A stretch of DNA of 49,501 nucleotides from Myxococcales bacterium (lineage in GTDB: Bacteria > Myxococcota_A > Polyangia > Haliangiales > Haliangiaceae). Made by a program: the position numbers and the translations under genes. Under the pieces are notes generated by a model. It was not told where the DNA came from. It did no database searches and saw nothing but the letters and a program-made list of their open reading frames with translations. Below are positions 7,961 through 17,000 of this stretch, in pieces. The DNA lies in assembly GCA_011526095.1 (NCBI GenBank), contig WYBA01000427.1, forward strand, positions 1 through 49,501. The letters are read 5' to 3'. Within the stretch, counting starts at the first letter, position 1. Each line of letters opens with the position of its first letter.

Positions 7961-10393
7961 ATGAAGCCCTCATCCACGCCCCGCGGCCGGCCGCGTACAC
8001 CCTCCCGCTCCACCCTCGCCTCCGCCCTCGCGCTGTCCCTCGGGGTCGTCGCGTGCGTCGCCGACGACGAGCCCGAGGTGTCTGCCATCGAGAGCGAGGT
8101 CCTCCTCGAGAAGGAAGGCGTGTTCTACGACGTCGAGCTCGCGCCCACCGGACCGCGCGCGCTGGCAATGCAGGCCGAGGCGGTGACCGTGGACAACCTG
8201 CAGCTCGGGACCATCGTCGTCCAGGAGCCCGGCGACACCAGCTCGAACCCCGCGACGCGGACGGTGCCGTACCTCGGCAGCTGCGGGCTCACGTTCGTGT
8301 CCGAGCACTATGCGATCACGGCGGGCCACTGCCTCACGCAGGCGAACCCCGACCTGCCGGTCGAGGTCCGGGTGATCCGCCCGCAGCGCAACTTCAACTG
8401 GCAGAGCACGACGACGATCTCGGGGACGTTCCCCCACTTCAAGCACCACTGGGAGAACGGCACGGCGGCGAACCACAGCCGCTACGGCTCCAGGACGTAC
8501 AGCTGCTCGCTGAAGGTGCGCTGCTACATCGACCCGAGCCGCAACGTCGCGCACCACAACTGCAACATCGGCAAGGACGACGTCGGCTTCGCCGCGACGA
8601 GCGACCAGGACGCGGCCGATCGCTCGGACATCGCGCTGGTCTACTGCGCCGAGCCGCTCGGCCGGCGCTACGGAACCGTCGACGTCGCGGAGCAAGACCT
8701 CGCCGGCACCGAGCTCGTCATGCCGTGGTTCCACGAGGTCTACGCGCGCCCGACCGCCGGGGCCAGCGCCCAGCAGTTCCAGCAGCACTACGTGGCGCTG
8801 GAGAACAGCTACCCCGCCAAGGCGAACAACTACCACTACGTCGGCGGCCCCGACCTCAACCAGCTCCTGCCGCTGATCTCCGCCGAGGCGGGGATCTGGC
8901 AGCGCAGCGGGAGCGGCGACCCCGGCACGAGACGGTTCGTCGACACGAACCTGCAGGGCTGCCACGGCACCTCGGGGAGCGGCGTGATGCAGATCCACCC
9001 CGACTCCGGCATGCCGGAGCTCGTCGGCGTCGCGGCGCGCGGCGTCAGCTCCCCGCTGCTGTGCGGCGCCTCCGCCGGCGACAGCCTGTCGTACACGAAC
9101 ATCGGCATGGCGCAGTACCTCATGCGCGACGAGGTCTCCGACTGCGAGGCCGGGCGGTTCGCGAACAGCGTCTTCTTCGGGCTGTTCTGCGATCGCACGT
9201 GGCTCGACAAGATCCGCAGCTTCCACATCAACTGGCAGATCATCTCGCCGGTGTGCCTGAGCTGCCCGCCGTGGGTGCAGCCCGTGCGCGAGCGGACCGC
9301 GATCTTCGCGTCGAGCGAGCGCTTCGAGGTGCCGTTCGTCAAGCCCGCCTCGGGCAAGCGCTACCGCGCATCGGCGCGCGTCATGACCAACACGCCGGGC
9401 GCCACCGTGAAGCTGTGGCTGGGCTCGCGCCTGCTGGCGACGCACACGATGGGCGCGGCGGGCACCGAGGCGCTCGCCGAGGGCGTGGACGCGGTGATGC
9501 TGTCGGCCAGCTTCGTCGCCGATGCCGAGACCACCGGCGCGCTGGCGGTGACGACCGAGGCGCCCCCCGGCAGTCCGCTGCCCGAGGGGCCGAACTCCGG
9601 AGGGCTCACCGGCGTCGACGAGATGGTGCTCGTGCCCGACGCCACGGTCGACGTGTTCGCGGACGCGGCCGGCCGCCTCGGCGTCGGGCTCCACTCGCTC
9701 CAGAACCCGGCGGCGCCGATCGTCTCGATGCGGTTCGTCGGCGACGGAAAGGAGGGCTACGCGGCGCTCCTGCACCCGGGTGAGCGCATGATCGTGTCGC
9801 GCCAGGCGCTGGTCGCGGGCCGCTCCCTCGTGCTGTCGCTGGTCGGCACGGGCAACTCCGCGCTCACGTGCGGGCTGCTCATGCGCGACGGCTCGCAGCG
9901 CACCGTGCCGTGCCGCGCCGACGGCGTGGCCGTGCTGCTCACGCCGCCCGCCAGCTCGCACCCGATGGCGTACTACGTCGACAACCCGAGCTCGGGCTCG
10001 AGCGTTCTGATCGACGAGATCGCCGCCCACTCGACGCGTGGCGCGTGCGCGCTGCTCGCCGACGACACCACGCCGCTGGTGCCGGATCACGACACGTTCG
10101 CGTTCCAGGGACAGGCCGGCCAGCGCGTGACCGCGACGCTGGTCACGGGCAACGGCCTCGCGGCGCCGGGCACCGCCGTCCTGCGCGTCGCCTCGAACCC
10201 GCTGATCACGCTGCCGATGGGCTCCGACGACGGCACGCTGCCCGGCAAGGTGACCGTCACCCTGCCCACGACGGGCGAGTACTACCTCGGCGTCGTCGAA
10301 GGCACGTGGTCCGGCTACAAGGGCGAGTACTGCGTCAGCGTGTCGGGCCCGGACGGCGAGCTCGCGGTGCGCCGCGACCTGTTCCACGAGTAG
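7961..10393 (+). CDS. Exported trypsin-like serine protease, lipoprotein
   Basis: 810 aa from the ATG at 7961; an upstream in-frame GTG would precede the signal peptide and is rejected. Arg-rich residues are followed by a hydrophobic stretch ending in the lipobox-like VVAC. The S1-family triad is visible: His123 in TAGHC, Asp223 in SDIALV and Ser338 in GTSGSG, which replaces the usual GDSGGP. The catalytic domain spans about 85-430 and is rich in Cys. The remaining ~380 residues look like beta-sandwich domains, including a pre-peptidase-type C-terminal segment (FQGQAGQRVTATL, then GEYYLGVVEG). It probably degrades protein outside the cell or on the surface. A palindrome at 10399-10416 follows the stop. 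Confidence 0.88.
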   Translation: MKPSSTPRGRPRTPSRSTLASALALSLGVVACVADDEPEVSAIESEVLLEKEGVFYDVELAPTGPRALAMQAEAVTVDNLQLGTIVVQEPGDTSSNPATRTVPYLGSCGLTFVSEHYAITAGHCLTQANPDLPVEVRVIRPQRNFNWQSTTTISGTFPHFKHHWENGTAANHSRYGSRTYSCSLKVRCYIDPSRNVAHHNCNIGKDDVGFAATSDQDAADRSDIALVYCAEPLGRRYGTVDVAEQDLAGTELVMPWFHEVYARPTAGASAQQFQQHYVALENSYPAKANNYHYVGGPDLNQLLPLISAEAGIWQRSGSGDPGTRRFVDTNLQGCHGTSGSGVMQIHPDSGMPELVGVAARGVSSPLLCGASAGDSLSYTNIGMAQYLMRDEVSDCEAGRFANSVFFGLFCDRTWLDKIRSFHINWQIISPVCLSCPPWVQPVRERTAIFASSERFEVPFVKPASGKRYRASARVMTNTPGATVKLWLGSRLLATHTMGAAGTEALAEGVDAVMLSASFVADAETTGALAVTTEAPPGSPLPEGPNSGGLTGVDEMVLVPDATVDVFADAAGRLGVGLHSLQNPAAPIVSMRFVGDGKEGYAALLHPGERMIVSRQALVAGRSLVLSLVGTGNSALTCGLLMRDGSQRTVPCRADGVAVLLTPPASSHPMAYYVDNPSSGSSVLIDEIAAHSTRGACALLADDTTPLVPDHDTFAFQGQAGQRVTATLVTGNGLAAPGTAVLRVASNPLITLPMGSDDGTLPGKVTVTLPTTGEYYLGVVEGTWSGYKGEYCVSVSGPDGELAVRRDLFHE

Positions 10394-10398
10394 GGCGC

Positions 10399-10416
10399 GG
10401 GCTCGGCGCCGAGCCC
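10399..10416 (+). terminator. Terminator-like palindrome after protease gene
   Basis: GGGCTCGGCGCCGAGCCC is a perfect 18-bp palindrome beginning 5 nt after the protease stop codon. It can form a GC-rich hairpin but has no T-tract, so intrinsic termination is only probable. Confidence 0.45.
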
Positions 10417-10554
10417 GCCGAGGTGCGCGTCTGCGATTGCGGCGCGGGCAGCCTGCTCATGGGGTGGTCGGCGCCGACGTGGACCTCTCGCAGTCCTGGT
10501 TGCGGCACGGCGAGACCCGACCGGCGGACCTCCACTGCGAGTACGCTCGCCGGC

Positions 10555-11589
10555 GTGAAGCGCCTCGCCCTCGCCCTCGTCCTCGTCGTCCTGCTCGCCG
10601 CGTGTGGCTCGAAGAACACCGAACAATCCTTCCGCGAGGGGATGGCGCTGATCTGCAAGGTCGGTGAGGACCCCGATCTCGCGCACGCGAACCCCGTCGA
10701 GCGGCAGGCGGCGATGAGCCGGTGGCTCGACGAGCGCGTCACCAACGCGCGGGCACGCAAGGTGATCGCGGCGGTCGGGGAGGCGAATCCGCAGGACCGC
10801 GCTCGCCTGATCCGCGAGGCGGCCGGCGAGGCGGGCGTGACCGACTGTCCGATCGTCGCCGAGGCGGCGCCGGGCGCGGGCCTCGAGCTGCCGACGGTGC
10901 CCGGCGACGTCGCGCTGGCCGAGGTGCCCGAGGGCGTCACCATGGTGATCACGGCGACCGCGATCGTCGTCGAGGGCGAGCAGATCGTCGCGGTGCGCGA
11001 CGGCGCGGTCGACCCGTCGGAGCTCGACGGCGGGGCGCGCGGCATGAAGGTGACGAGGCTCGAGAAGTTCGCGGGCGCGCTCGCGGCGCAGGACCCGGGG
11101 CCGATGCTCGTCGCCGTCGCGCCGGGGACGCCGTATCGCGTGTTGATGCAGGCGCTCTACTCGGTGAAGGGGTCGTACCAGGCGCTCCACGTCCTGGCGC
11201 GCGCCGGCGATGCGCTGGGCGCCGTCTCCCTCACGCTCCCCACGGCGCCGCTGGCCAGCGGCGTGCTGGCCCCCGCGCCCGACGCCGAGCCGCCGGTGCA
11301 GATGGTCCTCGCGATCACGCAGCGCCACGCGCTGCTGTGGTCGCTGAGCGGCACGGAGGGCACGCTCCGGCAGCCCGCGTTGACGGTGGCGCCCGACGAC
11401 GTCACGCGCGTGCGCGCGGCGCTCGCCGACATCGCGAAGCGGCGCTGGGAGGGCCGCGCGCGGCCCGACGAGGACCGCCGCATCGTCGTGATGGCCGACG
11501 CGACGCAGCCGGCGGCGATCGTCGTCCCGATGATGGCGGCAGCGCGCGAGTCGTTCCCGGACGTCGTACTCAGCACCGGCTTCGAGTAG
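10555..11589 (+). CDS. Lipoprotein with ExbD-like repeats
   Basis: 344 aa. The GTG start lies 7 nt after a TACGCT box. The signal peptide ends in the lipobox LLAAC. Two regions, around residues 125-235 and 270-340, recall the periplasmic domain of ExbD/TolR: a strand pair (TMVITATAIVVEG), a conserved-length helix, then PMLVAVAPGTPYRVLMQALYS, and near the end RRIVVMADATQPAAIVV-PMMAAARE. This likeness is by eye and uncertain; ExbD proteins normally have a membrane helix rather than a lipid anchor. The N-terminal part has no recognised domain. The gene is the last complete host gene before the island boundary at 11698. Confidence 0.75.
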   Translation: MKRLALALVLVVLLAACGSKNTEQSFREGMALICKVGEDPDLAHANPVERQAAMSRWLDERVTNARARKVIAAVGEANPQDRARLIREAAGEAGVTDCPIVAEAAPGAGLELPTVPGDVALAEVPEGVTMVITATAIVVEGEQIVAVRDGAVDPSELDGGARGMKVTRLEKFAGALAAQDPGPMLVAVAPGTPYRVLMQALYSVKGSYQALHVLARAGDALGAVSLTLPTAPLASGVLAPAPDAEPPVQMVLAITQRHALLWSLSGTEGTLRQPALTVAPDDVTRVRAALADIAKRRWEGRARPDEDRRIVVMADATQPAAIVVPMMAAARESFPDVVLSTGFE

Positions 11590-11608
11590 GCCGGCCCGGG
11601 GACCGGGC

Positions 11609-11628
11609 GTGCGATCTGGCCATCGCAC
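11609..11628. promoter_or_regulatory. Hairpin GTGCGAT-CTGGCC-ATCGCAC
   Basis: A perfect 7-bp inverted repeat with a 6-nt loop starts 19 nt after the ExbD-like lipoprotein stop. Nineteen bases of it (11611-11629) recur exactly at 19946-19964, upstream of the exported-protein operon. It could be a terminator at this site. Confidence 0.35.
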
Positions 11629-11697
11629 AGGATGACCGAACCGAGCCGCCCGCGCCCCGAACCCGCGGCGCGCGGGAACGCACACGCCGGGGAGATG

Positions 11698-11754
11698 GTG
11701 CGAGAGAGGGGACTTGAACCCCTACGGGTGTTGCCCACGGGCACCTCAATCCCG
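11698..11754 (-). repeat. Distal attachment-site copy (3' part of tRNA-Leu)
   Basis: This 57-bp stretch matches 22859-22915 with two mismatches; the first 44 bp are identical. It covers the acceptor 3' strand, T arm, variable arm and part of the anticodon stem of the tRNA-Leu gene but lacks the 5' half. It lies 11,161 bp from the intact tRNA, in the same orientation and on the tRNA's 3' side. This is the expected arrangement after site-specific integration into a tRNA gene. Confidence 0.8.
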
Positions 11755-11937
11755 TCGAAGCTCTGCAGTCTCGCGACGTTGCGCGCAGAAGTGTTTCCCA
11801 GGAAGCCGATTTCCCCTGCGCGCACGCGAGGTTGTGGAGTTCCCCGGGGTCTGGGCGCGTCCGGTCGCGGCCCTTTCGCACACGGGAACGACCTTCCCGC
11901 TCCCGTGCGCCCGCCCGCTGCGATCGCCGGGGCGAGT

Positions 11938-12243
11938 CGCCACGCTCGACGCTCGACGACCACCTCCCGCCGGAGCGCGCGCCATGGCGATGTCGCTCCC
12001 GCGAGTTCTGGGAGGAGCGCGCCGACCGCATCGCGCGTGAGGTCGGCGCGTACGTCCGCAGCGTCCTCGACTCCGACGAGGTGCTCTCGATGCTGCGCAC
12101 GGCCCAGGCCGTGGCGACGCACCTCGAGAAGTTCCCGCGCGAGCGCGCGGTCACCGCATGCCTGCGCGCCCGGCACTACGGCAGCACGAGCTACGGCGCG
12201 ATCAAGAACAGCCTGCGCCAGGGCCTCGCATTGCAGCCACCGC
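11938..12243 (+). pseudogene. istA: IS21-type transposase (IstA) C-terminal fragment, inverted
   Basis: The plus strand encodes the C-terminal tail of an IS21 IstA: TLDDHLPPERAPWR, EFWEERADRI, then a helical region with the end signature YGSTSYGAIKNSLRQGLALQ. No start codon or N-terminal domains are present. The rest of the same kind of protein is encoded on the opposite strand at 12250-12690, so the tail appears flipped in place relative to the body. It is non-functional. Confidence 0.65.
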
Positions 12244-12249
12244 CGGCGG

Positions 12250-12690
12250 CGCCGACGAGCCGCCAGGGCACCGAGCAGAGCCGGCGATCGAACGCGACGT
12301 GGCTGTCGCGATGGACCTGCGCCTGTTACAAGAGCACGGGCTCGTACCGACGAGGCGGCAGCGGCAGGAGGGACTCGAACTCGGTGACGAACAGATCGGC
12401 CGGGCGACGGTGCGTCGTGCCGTGCACGCGCTGGTTCGCGATCTCGTCGACCCAACGCGCGAGCGACTTGCGTGTCTCGTCGGCGTCGTCGCTGTCGCGC
12501 CCGACGAAGAAGTTCCGCTTGACGTACTTGACCCCCGACTCGACCTTCCCCCTCTCCTCAGGCGCGTAGATCGGCGCGGGGTCGACCTTGCAGCCGTAGA
12601 ACCGCGCGAGCTCGCGGTAGCGGGCCTTCGAGCGCCTCGGCACCCACCGCGACGTCTTCGCGCTGCCGGTCGAGCAGCTCACGCCGGCGG
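12250..12690 (-). pseudogene. istA: IS21-type transposase (IstA) middle fragment with in-frame stop
   Basis: The minus strand encodes the end of the IstA integrase core: RYRELARFYGC, APEERGKVESGVKYVKRNFF (containing the third acidic residue of the DDE triad), EIANQRVHGTT-RRPADLF and LPLPPRRYEPVLL. A TAA at 12326-12328 interrupts it, but the same frame continues with QAQVHRDSHVAFDRRLCSVP, which is also IstA-like, so the stop is a later mutation. The N-terminal HTH and first catalytic Asp are absent and no istB is nearby. The reading is lost near 12250, where the inverted tail begins. Confidence 0.75.
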
Positions 12691-12799
12691 CGTTCAAGCG
12701 TTCGCGCCGCTGAGCGCGAGCGCCACGCCGTCGCGCCTGTGGCACGACCGGCTGCCGGGGTCTCCCGGCGTCGCTGATCGGTCACGGTGCGCGTGTGCT

Positions 12800-13528
12800 T
12801 CAGTCGAATGGATTGGGCACCTTGGAACATTCAGACGTTCCGGCTGTGCAGACCACGATCTCCGTCCACGTACCATCGAGCAGACGAACGGGTGTTGCTA
12901 CCGAGTAGGCATGAACGCCCGCTCTCAACCCGTCGGGAAACTGCTGACTTCGCGCGCACGGGGCACTTGACCACGCAACCACCTCCTGGTGGACGCCGTA
13001 GAGCGTGAACGACGTCCTACCGGAGACAATCTCGTCACTTGTGATCTGCCCGTCTGCGTCAGGATCCATTGAGAGAACCACGGCAGCCACCGCAAATGCG
13101 CCAGTCCCGTCACAGGGTGACTCGAACTGGTGGGTGACAGACGGGGGCAGTACCGCGATGCGAAGCACCGTCGCGTCGTCACCGGCGGACCACGGGACAT
13201 CGTATCCGATCTCATACTGCTCACCATCTACAGGCAACCAGGCCACCACCAGCCTGCCCTCGGAAACCTGTGTCGAGGGCGTGAGCGGCGTGACCGAGAA
13301 ACACAGCAGGCCATCAGCGCACACTCGGCCGGCGGCATCGATGGCGTCCGCGTCCGCGGCATCCAACGTCTGGCTTGCATCCGGCGCGAGTTGGGACGGG
13401 TCTCCGCATGCCAAGCCGGCACCTAGAACACAGCCAGTCAACGCATACACCAGAGCCACGGAGACTGCCACGCGAGAGTCATCACATCCGGCTTCTGCTC
13501 TCAAGGCTGCTACATCTCGTCGATTCAC
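12800..13528 (-). CDS. Lipoprotein with EF-hand calcium-binding loop
   Basis: 242 aa from a GTG at 13528; last gene of the exported-protein operon, 9 nt after the M23 gene. A hydrophobic segment (about 20-40) carries two lipobox candidates, LTGC and GLAC. A Asp/Ala-rich linker follows. Residues 155-166 form a canonical EF-hand loop, DPDADGQITSDE, with Asp155, Asp157, Asp159, Ile162 and Glu166 at the liganding positions. The rest is beta-rich with four or more Cys residues and no family I recognise. Calcium binding outside the cell is inferred. Base composition is clearly less GC-rich than the host genes, consistent with transfer. Confidence 0.75.
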   Translation of the reverse strand: MNRRDVAALRAEAGCDDSRVAVSVALVYALTGCVLGAGLACGDPSQLAPDASQTLDAADADAIDAAGRVCADGLLCFSVTPLTPSTQVSEGRLVVAWLPVDGEQYEIGYDVPWSAGDDATVLRIAVLPPSVTHQFESPCDGTGAFAVAAVVLSMDPDADGQITSDEIVSGRTSFTLYGVHQEVVAWSSAPCARSQQFPDGLRAGVHAYSVATPVRLLDGTWTEIVVCTAGTSECSKVPNPFD

Positions 13529-13537
13529 GGCACGTCC

Positions 13538-14080
13538 TCAACACTCGATCGGATAGGTCAAGCGCAGCGACAGGTCATCGTAGGAGCGAGATGGATCGAA
13601 ACACCCGCTCATTAGGCTCATCGGATCTCTTGTACCTTTGAGCGGCCCATCGACAGCACCGCCTGCCTCCACAGTACAGTGCAGCTCCATGTGAACGTGA
13701 ACGACGCCTCCAGAACGACGAAAAAGCGCGACGCTCCCCAGTCGCTGGCCGCGAGTCACCCGCTGGCCGACTGCAACGCCCACCTTGCCGAGGTGGGCGT
13801 ACTTCGTTCGACAGTCGTGCCCCGGATGGTCAAGCCAAACTCGCCATCCGGCGTCCGCTGTGAACGTGACGCCGGTGACGATGCCGGGTGCAGAAGCAAC
13901 TACGCCATCCCCGATCGACATCTTCCCGAAGTCCACACCACGATGGGGTGACGGGCGAAACCGCACGTAGTCACCTCGTCCCCTTGCGTTCCCAACACGC
14001 GATCCGTACGGCGATAGCACCGGGCTGCACGAGACAGCGATCGCGAGGTAGAGCGGGATGAGTGAACGGCGCGGAGTCAT
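13538..14080 (-). CDS. M23 (LytM-type) endopeptidase lipoprotein
   Basis: 180 aa starting at the ATG at 14080, whose A overlaps the last base of the RHS stop codon (TGATG), so translation is probably coupled. The signal peptide ends in AVSC. The peptidase domain keeps the M23 metal and catalytic residues: His46 and Asp50 in HRGVDF, His96 in YAHLG, and His128/His130 in HVHMELH. M23 enzymes cut peptide bridges in peptidoglycan or process extracellular proteins. Its position directly after the RHS gene suggests it processes, releases or anchors that protein, or opens the wall for it. Low GC compared with host genes. Confidence 0.88.
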   Translation of the reverse strand: MTPRRSLIPLYLAIAVSCSPVLSPYGSRVGNARGRGDYVRFRPSPHRGVDFGKMSIGDGVVASAPGIVTGVTFTADAGWRVWLDHPGHDCRTKYAHLGKVGVAVGQRVTRGQRLGSVALFRRSGGVVHVHMELHCTVEAGGAVDGPLKGTRDPMSLMSGCFDPSRSYDDLSLRLTYPIEC

Positions 14081-17000
14081 CAGTCCCCAGTGATGCTGTT
14101 CACAACCCAATGCCAATGTCCCCACGGCGTCGCCTGCCCTGTGTCAGACGGGCTCGTGTAGCATTGCCGAATACAACGCTGATAGAAGGCTGCAGCCAAC
14201 TCGGCACACTCGTACGGCGAATGGAGGCCGTCGTTCAGGCAGAACTGCAGTCCAACGTCCATCGGGCCGAGACACTGGCGAACACAGTGCGGCGGTGGCC
14301 GAGGGTTGTCAACGCCACCTTCATTGCAGATGCTTCCGGGCGGCGCCCCCGGACGATTGCAGTTGGGGTTTTCCGGATCGGGGTCGGCACCTTGATCGTC
14401 ACCGGATGGATCATCCGGTGGCAATGGCTCGCCAATGTCACAACCTCCCGGGTCCCACCAACCACCGTTCCATTCCGCGTCTGCACACGCAGAACCGGCC
14501 AACGTGCCGTCCCAGACACTTCCTCCGAACATGCTTGAATCGTCGATTACGCAGGTCCCTTCGAAGTTCTGAGAGTACCCTTGGCAGCACGGTCCACCTG
14601 GCTTGTTGCAAGCTTCGCCGTCCTCTGCCAGCACCTCGGTGTAGTCACTTGGCCTAGCGTAGCCGCCGGCGGTGGGCCCTCGTTGAAACATCGTGCGACT
14701 CGCGACCGGGACGAAGGTCGTGGCCGTGAGTGAATCCTCGACACGCCGCGCGGAGGATGCCGAGGCCAGCAATGGAGGTCGCAACCCACTGGCTGAGCCA
14801 TTCAGCGAAGTCGTTTCACCGTCGTAGTAGCGGAAGCTGCCACGCTCACGGAGCGGCTGGAAGATTGCCACACCCAGAACAACCTCATCCCAGCCGAATG
14901 CATCGTCATTTAGCGCCCACTGGCGCGCAGTGTAGCCGGATGTCGGCCACGACCATGCCTCGAGCACACGGTCAGACTCGTCGCTGTGGAGGAACCGCCT
15001 CGTCGTCGTCACCGCTGGGTAGTCGATCTGCCAGTACGCGATCGCGCGACGGCCGACCCAGTAGAACTGGTAGATCGAGTACGTCGACGGGGATGAGATG
15101 TTCGGCGTGTGCTTGACCTCGATCAGCCTGTCCTCGAGGTCGTAGTAGAAGAACCACTGCGCCTCGGAGCCGCCGGCGCTGTAGCTCTTGAACACGCGGC
15201 GCCCCTTGTGGTCGTAGGCGTTGGTCAGGGTGTACGTCTGCCAGGACGGCCAGACGTAGCGCTTGCCGGTGATCTGCCGGACGTTCGAGCGACCGTCGTA
15301 CGTGTACGTCCGCTCGTCGTTCGAGTACGCGTTGGAGTCGTCGCCGGTGCGGTTCCCGCGATCGTCCCAGGTGAACGTCGTCGTCCCGGTCGACGGCGAG
15401 GTCGTCATCGAGGCGATCTGGTCCTTCCCCGAGGCCAGCGTGAACGTGTACGTGTACGTGCCGTAAGACGGGTGGCGGTGCAGGATCTGCGTCCGGTCGT
15501 TGCTCGCCGTGTAGGGCGGGCTGCCGTTGATGTTTGACTTGAGGTTCGTCCCCGACGTCGGGCACGAGCCGCTCACGGCCGCGTCGCACAGCAGCCGGTC
15601 CTGCCAGTCGTAGGTGAAGTACGCGTCCTGTACGCCCGTCGCCGCGGAGGAGTAGTCGCGCACGGTCGTGCGCCCCTTGGCGTCCTCGGAGTAGACGATC
15701 TGGAACAGGTCCGCGCCCAGCATGTCCTCGTAGAGGACGCTGGCGGGCCGGTAGGCCGCGTTCCACGTCAGCTTCGCATCGACCTTGATGTTGACGTTCG
15801 TGAGGTTCTGCTGGCGATAGCTGGAGACGGGACCGAACGGCAGCCACTTGAACGACGAGGCGACCGTCGTGCCCGACCGGGTCAGGCTCGAGACCTTGTC
15901 GCGGTCCGAGTTGTCCGTGCTGCCGAACACCCAGGACATGTACGTCCCGCTCGGCGCGGTGACCTTGGTGTTGTTGCCGTTCTTGTCCCACTCGTAGCTC
16001 TGCGCCGCGACGCGCCCGGAGTCGTCGCGCAGGTACTCCTGCTCGACCCGGCCCGCGGCGTCGTACGAGTAGAACACCTCCTGGTCGAGCGTCTTGTCGC
16101 CGTAGCTGGCGTTGCACAGCAGCGTCGAGCGCACGTAGGCCAGACGACCCGCCTGCCGCGCACAGGTTGCACCTCCCGGGCAGCTCACCGGCGGGGTGTC
16201 GTAGCCGTACTCGATGTCGACCGGCTGCCCGACGCCGCAGTTCTCCGTCCCATAGTCGGCCGTGAGCATCCGGCCGAGGTGATCGTAGGTGAACGCGTGC
16301 GACACCTCGCCGGCGGTCCCGTCCGCCTCGACCATCGTCACGACGCGGCCGGCGGCGTCCTGGACGTACAACGTCGTGCCCGAGTCAGGGCTGACCACCT
16401 TGACCTTGCGCCCGAGGTCGTCCCAGGTCGTCGTGATCGACTTCGCGTCGTCGTCCTCGACCTGGCGCGGGCGCCCGAGCTGTGCTGCGTAGGAGGTGTC
16501 CCACTCGTCGTACGTGCTCGCCGTCTTGTAGCGCCGCAGCGCGTCCTCGCGGTCGAGCGTGTCCCACAGCCAGGCGGTCTTCCCGAGGCCGTTCTCGTGG
16601 TCCACCTGCGACAGCTTGCCGTCGCTGCCGTACGTGAACGCCTTCCAGTACGACTTGTTGACCGGGTTGATGTCCTGCGCGAGCTGCATCCCGTCGGTGT
16701 ACGCGTACTCGAGCTCGCGCTTGATGTTCCCGGCCGCGTCCAGGTACTTGATCGACTGCACCACGTCGCCCGACGTCGCGTAGTTGTACTGGATCGTGTC
16801 GCCCGACGAGACCGCGTTGCAGTCGTCGCGCTCCTTGATCTTCCAGATCCGCCCGCGCGTGTCGTACTCGCGGTGCTCGCAGTTCCCGATCGGTCGCTGT
16901 GTCCGGGTCAGCCGCAGCGCGGAGTCGTAGGTGTACGTCGTCACCAGGTCCGTGCCGTCGACCGTGCCGCACGACGTCTGCCCCGCCATCGCCACCCGCG

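Noticed and set aside
11698..11754. A second, intact tRNA-Leu gene
   Set aside because: Only the 3' part is present; the 5' acceptor strand, D arm and anticodon are missing, so it is an attachment-site copy.
12558..12830. 90-codon minus-strand ORF considered as an IstB or HTH fragment
   Set aside because: No ATPase or HTH motif could be found; it is in a different frame from the IstA fragment it overlaps.
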